From positions 16,751,204 to 16,815,203 of the forward strand of contig JABAKD010000010.1 of the NCBI GenBank assembly GCA_012845835.1: a stretch of DNA of 64,000 nucleotides, read 5' to 3'. The position numbers and the translations under genes were made by a program. Positions 36,179 to 47,670 of the stretch are shown one piece after another (positions within the stretch are counted from its first letter, which is position 1; each line of letters starts with the position of its first letter). A model generated the notes under the pieces. The model was not told the origin of the DNA. It did not search any database and was given only the letters and a program-made list of their open reading frames with translations. Source of the stretch: Undaria pinnatifida (taxonomy: Eukaryota; Sar; Phaeophyceae; Laminariales; Alariaceae).

Positions 36179-37367
36179 TCAAGTAACGTCGCAGGAGTAT
36201 GACGTACGCCCAGACATCAGCAGGATTTTGCAACAATCTGCCGAGTGGTTGTTTCCACCATTCAGATAGACACAAGCCTCCGCCTTGGGCTCCGACTTTA
36301 GGGTCCTCCTTGCGTGGTGAAAACCCGACTTCAGGAACGGGAGGAGCCTCGCAAACGGCGGTCTCCCGTGGAACTTCCGGTTTAGCGAGTGCATGTCCGG
36401 CATGTCCCTGACCCTTGCCGTCATGTTGATCACGTCGATGGCGTACTTACACGCCTCAGACCAGAGGGGCTGTGTCGGCGGCATCTTCGCGTCGCGAAAC
36501 AAACGGGGAGCCTCCAGGCGGGACGCCATAGCAAGCTCGAGCGTCATGGCTATTCGACGCTCAACCACACCGTCGTGCTTCAGGGAGTTGACAGGCGTGT
36601 ACTCGCGGCAAATCCCAAGGTCGTTGAGTAACGCCACGAACTCCGGCTTAGTAAATTCCGTTCCGTTGTCCGAGCGAATGCACTCGACAATGGACGGGGT
36701 ACCTCTGGCGTATGTCGGCCAGAAAACCAGCGAAGGCCATCGGGACATCAGACTTCCGTTTAAAAAAATACGGCCGTCCCATCCGCTAATAGTCATCGAC
36801 AATCATAATTAGGTGCTCCGCACCGCCGGCAGACCTAGGCTGTTGCCCCGATAGATCCACAAAGAGACGCTCCAGAGGGCTGGTGGAACGGCACTCCGTC
36901 GTCCACGGTGCCGCCATCCTCCTCCTCTTGGCTTTGGAACACCCAGCACACGGAACCAACTCCCCAAAAACTTGGATTCCCATCTGCCGCGCCGATTCTC
37001 GAAGGGCGTCAGTATGGGAATGTGCAAGGGAAACATGAAGGTCGTTGATATCAATCCTCCTCATCTTTCCCGGGGCCAACGTGGCGGTAGCAATCGAGAT
37101 CTCTACTACTCTAGTGGCCTCTACAAAAGACCCAGCTTCCCTACGCAAGAACGACAGAACTCCATCCAACACATTAACTCCTTCAGCATCGAGCGAGACG
37201 GAGCATTTCGGCATGATGGCATGGAGCGAGAACAAGTTGAGTTGCACCCCAGGTACATAAGCTAGGTCCAAGAGCTTAACCTGAACATCTCCTTGCTTGC
37301 CGTGCATTATCATCGTCATTTTTCCAAAATTAAGCACCTGCAGCGACCTCATGTCGCTTACTACCAC
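36179..37367 (-). pseudogene. copia-1 integrase part
   Basis: The GAG-pre-integrase/zinc region (HTDALRESARQMGI, CAGCSKAKRRRM) precedes a core with LFVDLSGQQP, ECIRSDNGTEFTK and GVVERRIAMTLELA. These fit the D, D, E spacing of rve integrases. The part inserts the DNA copy in live relatives. The downstream end carries the copia-typical C-terminal segment. Confidence 0.9.
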
Positions 37368-37389
37368 AATACTCCTACCAGGAGGAGGG

Positions 37390-39097
37390 TTACACTACCA
37401 TGCCGGCGGGGTTACCAGTTACATGAAAGGTAGCCCCCGAATCAGCTATCCACTGTTCTTTACCATTCCCCCCCAAAATACCACTCCTGTTACCGATGTG
37501 ACCATCCTTGTCTTTTTGTGTAAACTGCGCGGTAAGAAGATGTGGGTTGAAGGGAGGCACACAAGTGCCGTCGTTCTTCTTCTCGTGGGAAGTGTTCGAA
37601 AAGGGCTGTGGTGGGGGAACTACGGTTGCGGTGTACCCATCACTGCCAGGGGGGGAATCTTGTACCCGGCCACCACCACAGTGCATGGGGTGGTGGCATT
37701 GTTGAGCTGTAAAAGGGACCGCCACGTTCATACGTGATGGGGAAATCGGGCACTCCGTTACATAGTGACCCGACCGGTGGCATCTATAACATACCCCCTT
37801 CTGTCTCCGTGATACTGGGTTCGGTGGGGGACCCCAGCCCGTCGGATTTCCTACCGGCGGCGGGGGCATCGGCGGCATAACCCCCGACGGTGGATCGGTA
37901 GGTGCCCAACCCATTGCAGGAACCTGTCCCCCCGTCCCAAATGGATTTGGGCCAGAGTTGTTCCAACAATTTTGCTTTGGGCAACCGTGGTGCTGCTGCT
38001 GTTGCTGCTGCTGTTGTTGCTGCTCCCGCTGCTGCTGGAAATGCTGCTGCTGCTGCTGCTGCTGCTGCCGCTGCTGCCGCTGCTGCTGCCGCTGCTGCTG
38101 CTGCTGGAGTTGCTGCTGCTGCTGCTGGAATTGCTGCTGATGCTTGTACCTTCCCCCTCTATTGTTCCTCTCTCGACTACCTGAACCTGTGACTTCTCCA
38201 CCGGCAGGCTGAACAGCGCCGGCGTACAAGGCATGCGGATCTACCCCCACTTTTACTCCCAACGCCTTAGTCATCATCTTCTTTTCTAACTTATCGTTCA
38301 GATATGCATCCCAAATAATCTTGTCGGTTTCGGAACGAGGGATTGAAGGGCGAGAGAAGATCGATTCGCTCTGGATTGTGTACAATGATGATGGTTAGTG
38401 ACGATGTGCCTGTTCACTCTTCTACACTTTTCCCACAACCAAGCATGGCCAATTCATCGGCCGCCTTATCCACTCTACCGAGGAGCACAAGGGGGTCCAC
38501 TCCCTCCTTCATGTGTATTGCCTCAAATTCTCTCTTCAGCCTGTGCGTTGCTGCTAGGGTTCTCGGCATGTAATAGTTCTTTAGCTCCTGCCATGCGCCA
38601 CTTGGCGACTTGGCTTGCTGCATGCGAAATTCTGCTATGGCATACCTAGTCATTGGGTCCATCAACAATCCATACACCACACACGTATCAATGATCTCCT
38701 TCGGTGTGTGTCTCCGTTCCAATCCTTCCTGGGGCACATTGATGTCATCTACCATCATAGGATTATCGGTTGCCTTGAAGACGTACAAACAACCAGCTGA
38801 TGACAAAAACGCCTGGAACCTGCTACGCCACCTTCCAAAGTGCGCCTCTGCATTATCAAACTTGGGGGGTTTTAATTGAGACCAATTCGGACGAGACAGA
38901 CAAATTTGCAACGTGCCTGGTTGGGCTGCCAGCCCAGGTGTTGACACAGCAGGAGACGATGTAGAATCCCTCGCTGTTGTTTCTCCGCCCCTCCCCCCCC
39001 CGGCCCCCCTAGCGACCTCAGCGTGAAGCGCGTCCCTCTCGGCGCGCAGCTTCTGTTCCTCCACTTTCCTTCGCAGGACCTCGATCTCATGTTTCAT
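37390..39097 (-). pseudogene. copia-1 Gag part with CCHC knuckle and poly-Gln
   Basis: The N-terminal region starts with a short coiled-coil-like stretch (KHEIEVLRRKVEEQKLRAE). It continues through the capsid-like core, then a Gln-rich run, and a C-terminal knuckle CYRCHRSGHYVTECP (C-x2-C-x4-H-x4-C). Just after it lies IADSGATFHVTG, an aspartic-protease-like DSGA motif at the start of Pol. Gag forms the particle and binds the RNA. Confidence 0.88.
37983..38140. repeat. (CTG/CAG)n microsatellite
   Basis: A long imperfect GCTGCTGCTGCC run encodes poly-Gln on the element strand and poly-Ala/Leu/Cys in other frames. Confidence 0.92.
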
Positions 39098-39104
39098 CTC
39101 TCTT

Positions 39105-39174
39105 ATCTTTCTCTTTGCTCTCTCTCTGCTCTCTCTCTGCTCTCTCTCTCTGCGCGCTCTCTCTCTCTGCTAAC
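39105..39174. repeat. (CT)n-rich microsatellite upstream of copia-1 Gag
   Basis: Runs of CTCTCTCTGCTCTCTCTCTG lie between the 5' LTR and the Gag start of the minus-strand element. Confidence 0.85.
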
Positions 39175-39280
39175 ACGCTCGCCTCAATGTTTTGACCATC
39201 GGGATCTCACATGTTTGGCTTTTTCCCACCTCTATAGGCTGCCCTTGGCTGCGCTTACCAATAGAAACCAACCGGCTGAC

Positions 39281-39553
39281 TAGTGTGTTGATAGATCTCT
39301 GAAGGTGTACACGTAGCTGGCGCGGGAAGGCGTGATAATGACTCAAGACGGTGACACAGAACCCTTTCTCATATTATCCAGCCGTCGAGTGACAGCTCGT
39401 GGCGATTCATGCAAGGACGCAATCGGCGAAATAAACCTCCCATTCCTCCCGCTGAGTGTCCCCTCATACGTTATACATAAACCCCTTATTAATACGTGGG
39501 ACTCGCCCAAATAAAATGGATCCTAACCGCCGTGTTCATAAGGACAACCAACA
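39281..39553 (-). repeat. copia-1 5' LTR
   Basis: Partner of 33141-33431. It ends in ...GACAACCAACA and is followed directly by the GGTAC duplication at 39554. Confidence 0.9.
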
Positions 39554-39565
39554 GGTACCGCCTTT

Positions 39566-39790
39566 CTTCTGGTGCCTCTTTACCCACGCTCATGCGTCCG
39601 AAGCACGAAGATTCAGTCGCTGGCTGGTATCATGCAGTGCATGTGCTTTTTTTCAGTTGGGATGCTATCTTTTTTGGTGCTCCATTACCCACGCCCGTGC
39701 GTCTCAAGCACATAGATCCAGTCGCTGGCTGGTATCCTGCCGTGCACGCTTTCTCCTCCGCAGTTCGGATGTTACCTTCTCTGGAGCCCC
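39566..39790. repeat. 105-bp tandem doublet
   Basis: TACCCACGCTCATGCGTCCG (39581) and TACCCACGCCCGTGCGTCTC (39686) start two units that both continue CCAGTCGCTGGCTGGTATC-like. The copia-1 insertion lies immediately to the left. Confidence 0.8.
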
Positions 39791-40317
39791 TTCCCTTTTG
39801 TATTATGCGTTGCCTTGCATTAGCATTTTCTGCTCGGTACTCTGCACGGCAGGAAGCCCACGGATTAACCCCTACCAGAGGCATCTTAGCCTCAAATATG
39901 AGGTGTGGGTTGGTATATAGCCTCATTTGCTGTCGTTGTTTTGAACAGCAGTATCCTCGATCCACTTCCCGATTTCATGATGTCTTTGATAGCCATTGCT
40001 ACATCGTCGTGTAATCTGCATCTACGACTTGTGGTCGCCAGGGGACATGCGGAATGCATCCCTTGGGATCGACGACCCGAAGGTTCTGATATACTATTCA
40101 GGGTGGGCTAAGGTTATGGTGTACCACCCAGTATGCGCTATTTATATGAGCAATACCAACCGTCCATCTCTCCTGGCAAATTTAGGTCTGATTTCCGTTA
40201 TTCGACCGCTGTGTGCTTCGGAATCGGCCGTGGGATTCGGAATCTATCTGTACGTAGTGTGATTAGGAAACCGTCGTGCGATCCAGAAACAGGCACGTAC
40301 GTACATAGATACAGCCC

Positions 40318-40456
40318 TTGCATTTCCTTCCACAGCTGTCAGATTTTGTCCCCCCCAGAAACGGGTTTTATTGTTTCCGCGGACAGACTGACTAATATCA
40401 CCCTGTTGACCCTGATAGCTACACTGTAGTTGCAAGGGGAGTTGCCGACCTACATT
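40318..40456 (-). repeat. Fragment of copia-2 LTR, inverted
   Basis: CCACAGCTGTCAGATTTTGT, GTTTCCGCGGACAGACTGAC, CCTGTTGACCCTGATAGCTA and the following CACTGTAGTTGCAAGGGGAG are the inverse of the LTR text near 53500-53620. Confidence 0.85.
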
Positions 40457-41810
40457 GGGGGGGCCTATATAAGGCGGTATAGTGCACCGAGGTTTCTAAG
40501 CTTCATGCCAAACGTCAACCCCAAGTGCAAGCTGATAACTGCCTACTACGTCGGCCGCTTCTACAATGCCATACAAGGCCATACAGTATGTCTGACTCCT
40601 TGCATACTTGAATTGGGAGTAAGAATCAACTCACAATACAACCAACCACATCGAGTCCTTGCGTTCTCCTCCGAACCATTCTATTCGTCGCTGAAAGCGC
40701 AGCCACCTATTTTAAACCAATCAGCGCGGGGCGCGTAGACTAAGACAGGATGCTACCATTGTTAACGTTTCCTGCATGCCCCGTCAATTACGTGGTTCAT
40801 TATATGATATACTACTGCTGTCTGTGCGATATATACGTACGTTTCGAATACTGGATCCCGCGTCAGCCTTCCTGCACACTCTTCGAATGATCGCGAATCG
40901 CACAACCGAAAAAGACTTTAAGATATTAACAGCAAGATATAACTTTTCCGCTGAGATAGACAGTTGATCTCGACTCTATAGCTCATGCAGATAGCGGATA
41001 CCTAGTGGAACACTATAACACCACGCCCTGCGCGAGGTGTATTCTCGTTCAAATGATTGCCTGGATCACCCGACTCAGCTGCTGCTGCAGCTTCGAGTAT
41101 AATAGACTATACCAATAAAGAAAATCGCTTCGCACATCAAAATGTTCCAGCAGATTATTGCTTACCTGGTATGTTGGATAGCCGGCCATCGGTCGGTGTA
41201 TTTTTCAAGATTCAGAAATACTTGTATTTTTGTATTTTTTGTGAGAAATTGAAAAACGTCAGCTGTGAGAGTGCGACCGATTGGATGGTTGAAACTCAAC
41301 TTTGCAAGCTGCATGGTACATCAGATCTGTATTTCATTTATGATATAGTGTGAATTAACCTACGATATGGTTGTTACTGCGAGTACACAGTTTCATTCGG
41401 CAGAAGTTCGGGATATATAAAAAAGTATCCATTGAGCCGGTAAAAAAGTCGGGAGTAGGTAAAATAGCAGCTATTAATGAGGGTTTGGGGTAATCCAGGC
41501 TCGACTCACGACTTGCAACAACCTCTCTCCTTGTCTTGCGTAGCGTGGAGGACACGCCAGGTTGGAGCAAGGTTCGACGACGAACCAAGCGACGGTAACG
41601 ATGATAGAAGAAGTGCCCCGAGGCAACGAGGGGTGCTTCAGAGGCAAACAGAGAGGCGACAGAGATTACCTGTCAGCGGGGAACGTGGATTGCACGCCTC
41701 TCTGTCATCAGAATCTACGGAGACTCCACGACCACTTTGAGCACGAACAAGACACGATATCCAACACCTCTGGAACGGCTAACGTTCATACAAATCTTCA
41801 CGAGAAGATC
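40457..41810. other. Stretch without recognised gene
   Basis: A CCTATATAAGGCGG box near 40467 looks like a TATA element, but the frame after it (40430-40738) matches nothing and is short. A weak relative of the copia-2 LTR (CAGCTGTGAGAGTGCGACCG, TTTGCAAGCTGCATGG) lies near 41264-41320. From 41480 to 41810 only short frames are seen. Confidence 0.35.
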
Positions 41811-41817
41811 TGCCTAC

Positions 41818-42121
41818 TGTGTGTGTGTTCTTCACATTAAACCGTTCTTCTACTCGTCGACATCCAGCACACCCAGTGTCCGTACTGATTCTTCACCCTA
41901 GAAAGATCAGCTCTGTGGTCACAAGCTACGACACAGAGATAATGCATCGTAATGCATTCGACAACGCAATGTCATGCCCTAGTACTGGGTACGACAGGCA
42001 CAACATACATACGTCAGCAACAGAAATACATTGGAAGAGAGAATACGAAATAAACAAAAACAAAAACAAAAACAAAATAATAATAAGAAAACATATAAAA
42101 ACAAAGATAAAAATAAAACAA
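41818..42121 (+). repeat. ~305-bp dispersed direct repeat, copy 1
   Basis: Near-identical to 47926-48234: a TGTGTGTG start, then CGTCGACATCCAGCACACCC, AAAGATCAGCTCTGTGGTCA and TAATGCATCGTAATGCATTC, ending in an A-rich AAAACAAAAAC / AAATAAAACA tail. The TG...CA outline resembles an LTR, but flanks show no matching duplication. The A-rich tail would also suit a SINE-like retroposon. A diverged third piece lies near 46965-47100. Confidence 0.8.
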
Positions 42122-42170
42122 AAATGAAACAAACTACTACGTAACGGTAGAAAGTGTACCTGCGACCCAT

Positions 42171-42246
42171 TAGACGTATTTAAGCCTGACGATATGCCTA
42201 TATTTTTGGCTCTAAACCAAATTAAGCCCTATCGTGTTTTAAATGT
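42171..42246 (+). repeat. Detached left end of the TTAA/TIR element
   Basis: 76 bases identical by eye to 43131-43206, beginning TAGACGTATTTAAGCCTGAC and ending TTTTAAATGT. It continues into unrelated A-rich sequence, so it is a truncated copy or a second end. Confidence 0.85.
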
Positions 42247-42369
42247 AAAAAAAATATGTAAGAATGTCGGAACAGTCTGGAGTTTGGCGGAACGAAGAGG
42301 AAATATCGGAGAACCGGGTAGCATAGGGGGGGGGGGGGTGGTTCCAGGGGAAGGAATAGCGGAAAATAG

Positions 42370-43130
42370 GAGGACCTCAGCAGCAACAACGTAGCACACC
42401 AGCAGCACACCAGCAGCGAGTATCGGACACAACAACCGGTAGAGGAAGAAGGGAGTAGCGCCCACGCAGCAGCGACAGCAGCAGCAGTAGTAGTAGCAGT
42501 AGGGAGAACACGTCGGCAGGAGCATAGGGGAAGAGAGGTGGCACGGGGAGACACCAATCGCAATCTACATTTTTGGGCAGGAGAGTGCGACAGATGATGC
42601 AGCTTCAATGGAAACAGCAGCAGCAACACAGGAGGGTCAGCAGATTAGAAGGAAGGTCGTACGACAGGAGCATAGGAGAACAGGGATACAGCAGGTAAAA
42701 CAGTATTAATAGTAGTGTCATCGATCACAAGCTACCCAAGAACAGCACACATCGTGGTGAGCGCGTGTTGTATGGACTGCTGTGGATGAGAAGAGAAGAA
42801 ACAAGAAGAAGGAATGTTGTACAAGCGTGGTCGTATAGGGATACCGAACGAGCAGGTTAACGCAGAGATTCAAGAGTAAGGACATGTTTGCGACACCATG
42901 ACGCATACCGAGAACAAACAGTTAGGCGAGTCCCGAGTGTATGGGTAGCGCAGCGATCTGTTCCCTGAAGCCATGCATTACATCAAAAGCCACTAAAGAA
43001 AACCCAAAACGTGAAAAGGAGCCAATACATTTCCGATTAGGGGGAGTTCGTATGAGACAGAGGCCGGGGAAGGACCCTCGGCAATTTGATATTTATCCGC
43101 AAGATTGTGTGCTGGATTGGCTGCTATTAA
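42370..43130. other. CAGCAG/AGGAGC-rich stretch without gene
   Basis: Imperfect GCAGCAGCAGTAGTAGTAGC runs lie at 42375-42510 and GCAGCAGCAACACAGGAG near 42617. The frame 42941-43210 crosses into the TIR element and matches nothing known. Confidence 0.4.
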
Positions 43131-43217
43131 TAGACGTATTTAAGCCTGACGATATGCCTATATTTTTGGCTCTAAACCAAATTAAGCCCTATCGTGTTTT
43201 AAATGTCTAAAAAATAG

Positions 43218-44411
43218 GTCTATTTTATCGACCTAACGACCACGGCAGACCACGGTGAGATGTGGATTTTCCCAAAATATGCACTTGGGCACATTTTGGC
43301 CCAAGTGCATATTTGAAGCAATTTTCCGAGTATTTTCCAGCAAACAACAGCATTTCAGACGACAAAAGCTCGAGGCAACATCAGACACTGCAGCAGCAGC
43401 ACAGCACAACACCCACGCAGCAATTGCAACGCTCTACCTAGCAAGCCGCTTGGTGTATCCCCAACCCGGGTTAATCAACCTGCGTGTACAACACCATCAG
43501 GAACGTTGGCGGTGGTCAGAGGCGTCCTACTCTCGTGGAGCGGCATGCCTCTACGTACTATTGCTTGAAAAGGAGCCCTTGTTCATTCACAAGGATCGAG
43601 CGCACACACACAACACAACACACCACAAAACAAAAACAACACAGCACAACACACAGACGACCAGCACACCAACAGCCAACCCAACTACAGCACAACTAGA
43701 CGGTGGAAAACGCCCGCGAGACTCCTCCTACCCTGGCGTTCTCTGCGGTCAGAGAACTGGGACTCTGACATAGTTCGTCGCGCGCTCGTGCTCCTGCTCT
43801 CTCGTCCTGAGAGGCTGTAATTTTTCGATGACACATTTTTTTTGTTTGGTTTTTGTGCCCGACGTAGCGCATGGCCGGAGCTGCTGCAGTTTACAACCCT
43901 GTTGCCTCTTTCCCGCGGATGCCTACATTTCGAGGGTGGAAATTGAACCGGGTTGAGGGCCAGTCCTGCTGTGCTGCTGTACTGACTGCCACACTGAGGC
44001 ACACCGAAGGCGGCAGACGCCTGCGAGGTATCCTACATATGAAGCGAGTATGGAGTACGAAGCACTCAATGTTTTTGCCAGGCACCAGTTATTTGTTTTG
44101 GCCGTTTGTTCAAGCTCGCACAGCATGGGCAGGGGAGGGTCTTTCTCGAAGTTTCCACCCACTCATGTGCTGACTGATGACATAAATCCTCGTCTTGCCA
44201 TCTGCGTCTGGAGTAGTGCAGAAATATCGTAGTCTATTTTCAAGTAGTTTGATCTTTCCTCGGCTTTTCTTTTTATGCGTACTGAAAGAGACCACTATTT
44301 CGAGTTTTAGATATGTGGTGTTTTTTTTATGCGTTAGGTCGAAATATCGAATGGCCTAGCTCTTCCAGATGGAAGTACATAAGACCTAACCTCGAGGCTT
44401 AAATACGTCTA
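43218..44411 (+). repeat. 1.2-kb tandem duplication, arm 1
   Basis: Runs from TCTATTTTATCGACCTAACG to AGGCTTAAATACGTCTA. It includes a CA/ACAAC-rich block near 43605-43690 and AGACTCCTCCTACCCTGGCG. Frames up to 172 codons (43255-43773) are present in only one arm at full length, with poor composition, so no gene is called. Confidence 0.88.
43275..43314. other. 16-bp perfect hairpin (arm 1)
   Basis: AAATATGCACTTGGGC, 8-base loop ACATTTTG, then GCCCAAGTGCATATTT. The same hairpin is repeated in arm 2. Confidence 0.9.
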
Positions 44412-44499
44412 ATAGCTAGTCGAGGTCTTTATATTATTATAGACCGTGCACTACTCTGGTATATCATACCAGTAGGGTGCGGTATAGGACGGAAAACAT

Positions 44500-45696
44500 C
44501 TATTTTATCGACCTAACGACCACGGCAGACCACGGTGAGATGTGGATTTTCCCAAAATATGCACTTGGGCACATTTTGGCCCAAGTGCATATTTGAAGCA
44601 ATTTTCCGAGTATTTTCCAGCAAACAACAGCATTTCAGACGACAAAAGCTCGAGGCAACAACAGACACTCTGCAGCAGCAGCACAGCACAACACCCACGC
44701 AGTAATTGCAACGCTTAACCTAACAAGCCGCTTGGTGTATCCCCAATCCGGGTTAATCAACCTGCGTGTACAACACCATCATCAGGAACGTTGGTGGTGG
44801 TCAGAGGCGTCCCACTCTCGTGGAACGGCATGCCTCTACGAACTATTACTTGAAAAGGAGCCCTTGTTCATTCACGAGGATCGAGCGCACACACACAACA
44901 CAACACACCACAAAACAAAAACAACACAGCACAACACACAGACAACCAGCACCCCAACAGCCAACCCAACTACAGCACAACTAGCCGGTGGAAAACGCCC
45001 GCGAGACTCCTCCTACCCTGGCGTTCTCTGCGGTCAGAGAGCTGGGACTCTGACATAGTTCGTCGCGCGCTCGCGCTCCTGCTCTCTCGTCCTGAGGCTT
45101 TAATTTTTCGACGACACATTTTTTTTGTTTGGTTTTTGTGCCCGACGTAGCGCATGGCCGGAGCTGCTGCAGTTTACAACCCTGTTGCCTCTTTCCCGCG
45201 AATGCCTACATTTCGAGGGTGGAAATTGAACCGGGTTGAGGGCCAGTCCTGCTGTGCTGCTGTACTGACTGCCACACTGAGGCACACCGAAGGCGGCAGA
45301 CGCCTGCGAGGTATCCTACATATGAAGCGAGTATGTGGAGTACGAAGTACTCAATGTTTTTGCCAGGCACCAGTTATTTGTTTTGGCCGTTTGTTCAAGC
45401 TCGCACAGCATGGGCAGGGGAGGGTCTTTCTCGAAGTTTCCACCCACTCATGTGCTGACTGATGACATAAATCCTCGTCTTGCCATCTGCGTCTGGAGTA
45501 GTGCAGAAATATCATACTCTATTTTCAAGTAGTTTGATCTTTCCTCGGCTTTTCTTTTCATGCGTACTGAAAGAGACCACTATTTCGAGTTTTAGACATG
45601 TGGTGTTTTTTTTATGCGTTAGGTCGAAATATCGAATGGCCTAGCTCTTCCAGTTGGAAGTACTTAAGACCTAACCTCGAGGCTTAAATACGTCTA
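44500..45696 (+). repeat. 1.2-kb tandem duplication, arm 2
   Basis: Offset from arm 1 by about 1285 bases. About 88 bases of unique spacer (44412-44499), with GGTCTTTATATTATTATAGACC and GGTATATCATACC palindromes, separate the arms. Confidence 0.88.
44555..44594. other. 16-bp perfect hairpin (arm 2)
   Basis: Same stem and loop as in arm 1 (AAATATGCACTTGGGC and its inverse). Confidence 0.9.
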
Positions 45697-45700
45697 TTAA

Positions 45701-47160
45701 TAATAGCTGTAAAATAGGAAGGCCCGAGGTCGTCAAGGTGGATTTTGTGGAATGTTCTCGGCTTCGAATTTCAGACCCCTCAAAGCCTGCTGCCCTTGTG
45801 CAATTTCGTAATTTCGCAGTTTCGTTGTTGATGATTTTTTATATTTTGTCTGTACAGAAGTTACGTGTACATTTGGTTTTTCGGATCTTCTTATTTATAG
45901 GAGGGCTCCAGCACTTTTGTGTGACCACGGACTCTACTCTATTAATAAATGTTTTGTGAGACAACAAATTCCAAATTCCCCAATTCCTATTATTTGTGCA
46001 ACATGTTCGACCCAAGGTTGTACTCAGGCCACGAACTTGATTATGCGAGTTAATGTGAGAACAGCAGCAACAACAACAAGCTCAATTTATTTGCACTGCA
46101 CAGCAAACACCAAAACGGGACACACACAAGAATCTTGTGCCCCATACCACCACCGCCACAACCACAACCACCACCACCACCTCAACAGCACACAACCACC
46201 GCCTGATAAGTCCCCTGCGACTTACTCGTCGACTTCTTGGAGCATACCAGAGGAGAGCGCACACGACGGCCACTGCTGACTACCCTGGTACTCCGCTGCG
46301 CTTCCTCGACAAAGCAAAGCGACACTTGAGAACAGAGTTGATCCAAACAAAGCAGGTGAGAGGGAGGGTCTGGCCGTCGGTGTATGCCTGCTGTTCTCCA
46401 CGAGCACGAGTAGAGCGCGAGCGAGCGTGTGGTCCTTGGAGAATAGAGGCAACGAGCCTCTCCCAGTTCGTCGCTGTGTCTGGCTGGTGCTGTGTGCCTG
46501 CTTTTCTCCCGTGCACGAATAGACTAGAGCGCTAGCGGGCGAGCTTGGCCTTTGAAGCAAAGAGGCAGCGAGCCCCTGCCTATACGTGCGATCTGCGATG
46601 ATGCTGCGACGACCTCCTCCATAGGCTCTGCTCCCTGCGTAATGCATGATGTGTGTTCTTGGGTCGCAGGCAGCCGCGAAAAAAATACTTGGACCAACAA
46701 CCCCATACGCATAGTCTACCCTGATACCACAGTTATTAATAGATATTACCTGGTACTAGTTTAGTTGTTGTACTTCTAGTGATAATCTTGCATCGTCGTA
46801 GAGATGCGAACCGTCGGTTGATTGTGCCGCATTTTGCTACTCCTGTTGCTGCTACTACGCTAACTACTACTGCTGCTGCAGTAGCCTGCAGACTGGTGTA
46901 CAAACGTACACACGCGTGTGGATCAACCACGCAAGCTGTCCCACGATGGGGGCATCATTGCTGTGATAGTATCCTTCGTTATTCCTACCCGTTGACAACG
47001 AGCACATCGAGCACATGCATGTATTAATAATAATAGCGTCTGTCCTGATGTCCTGATTCTTTATCCTATTATAGAAAGATGAAGCTCTGTGGTAGCTTCG
47101 CGCAGATGGGAACAGCCAGGACATGCCGCAGCAGTGTCAGCATGCGGTAGTAGTAAGACC
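45701..47160. other. Repeat mosaic without gene
   Basis: Holds a ~109-bp tandem doublet at 46369-46585 (GTCTGGCCGTCGGTGTATGC versus GTCTGGCTGGTGCTGTGTGC), CACCACCAC-rich sequence near 46150-46200 and a diverged piece of the ~305-bp dispersed repeat near 46965-47100. No gene recognised. Confidence 0.45.
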
Positions 47161-47164
47161 GGTC

Positions 47165-47238
47165 GCCCCGGTGGCCTATCAGGTTATCCTCGAGCCTGGT
47201 ATAGGTCAGTTTCGTGAGTTCGAGCCCCGCCGAGTGCA
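47165..47238 (+). repeat. tRNA-like / SINE-head candidate with A and B boxes
   Basis: TGGCCTATCAGG (47172-47183) fits the pol III A box and GTTCGAGCCCC (47218-47228) fits the B box. Their distance is that of an intronless tRNA. The acceptor and D stems pair poorly (about 4 of 7 acceptor pairs) and no good anticodon arm forms, so it is not a working tRNA gene. An A-rich stretch at 47451-47473 could be the tail of a ~310-bp tRNA-derived SINE. Confidence 0.4.
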
Positions 47239-47670
47239 TACTCGTAAAAATTCGTTGGGACTTTTTCTTGTGGACAAATTGACTTGCGGAAAGCGCGAGA
47301 GCGTGAGTTAGCAACACTCGATGAACAATCGACGAGCAGTGGGATTGCTGAACCCTATGCGCGATAAAAATTGAAGGCAAGAACCGGGGAGGAGAAGGGA
47401 TGACACCCGTGACCACGGCTTATCCAGAAGCTGGAAAGTGAAATTGTCCAAGAAAAAAAAATAAAAAAAAATAAGTAGTGCGGAATAGTGCCGGTTGCCG
47501 CGATAGTGCACCTATTTCCTGCTGGCACATATCGGCGGTGTAGAGGTACCGCTTCGACTGCTGCTGCTGTTCCTGCTGTAGATAGTTGTAAGTACCACGA
47601 TGTGTTTTTATTTCACATCGTACAGACATTGCCATAGTAAATAGTAACACCGACCATTTTTTTTTTTTCA

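Larger units (their letters stand above)
33141..39553 (-). mobile_element. Ty1/copia LTR retrotransposon, minus strand (copia-1)
   Basis: A 6.4-kb element with ~270-290-bp LTRs (33141-33431 and 39281-39553) and a perfect 5-bp duplication GGTAC on both outer sides (33136-33140, 39554-39558). Minus-strand order is Gag with a CCHC knuckle, then integrase, reverse transcriptase and RNase H, the copia (Pseudoviridae) order. A GGAGGGGGGA-type purine tract adjoins the downstream LTR at 33432. LTR ends look whole and differ by only a few percent by eye, so the insertion is recent. The coding part is broken, with several breaks. The interior carries its own simple repeats: a CAG run in Gag, a GGCGGT block between integrase and RT, and a 73-bp tandem near the 3' end. 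Confidence 0.93.
43131..45696. mobile_element. TTAA-flanked composite element with 17-bp TIRs
   Basis: The left end TAGACGTATTTAAGCCT (43131-43147) is matched perfectly by its inverse at the right end (45680-45696). TTAA lies outside both ends (43127-43130 and 45697-45700). The 2.57-kb interior is mostly a ~1.2-kb tandem duplication (43218-44411 and ~44500-45696, ~97% alike). The first arm also ends in the same TIR sequence (to 44411). No transposase is visible, so it is non-autonomous. TTAA targets recall piggyBac, but the terminal bases do not start CCC, so the superfamily is open. Confidence 0.65.

Noticed and set aside
35658-36269. 203-codon Gly/Asp/Ser-rich plus-strand protein
   Set aside because: It is the antisense shadow of the copia-1 linker and integrase end.
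43255-43773. 172-codon frame in arm 1 of the TIR element
   Set aside because: The near-identical arm 2 keeps only a shorter piece, and the sequence is low-complexity His/Thr/Gln. No transposase motif.
47165-47238. Functional tRNA gene
   Set aside because: A and B boxes fit, but acceptor, D and anticodon stems do not pair.
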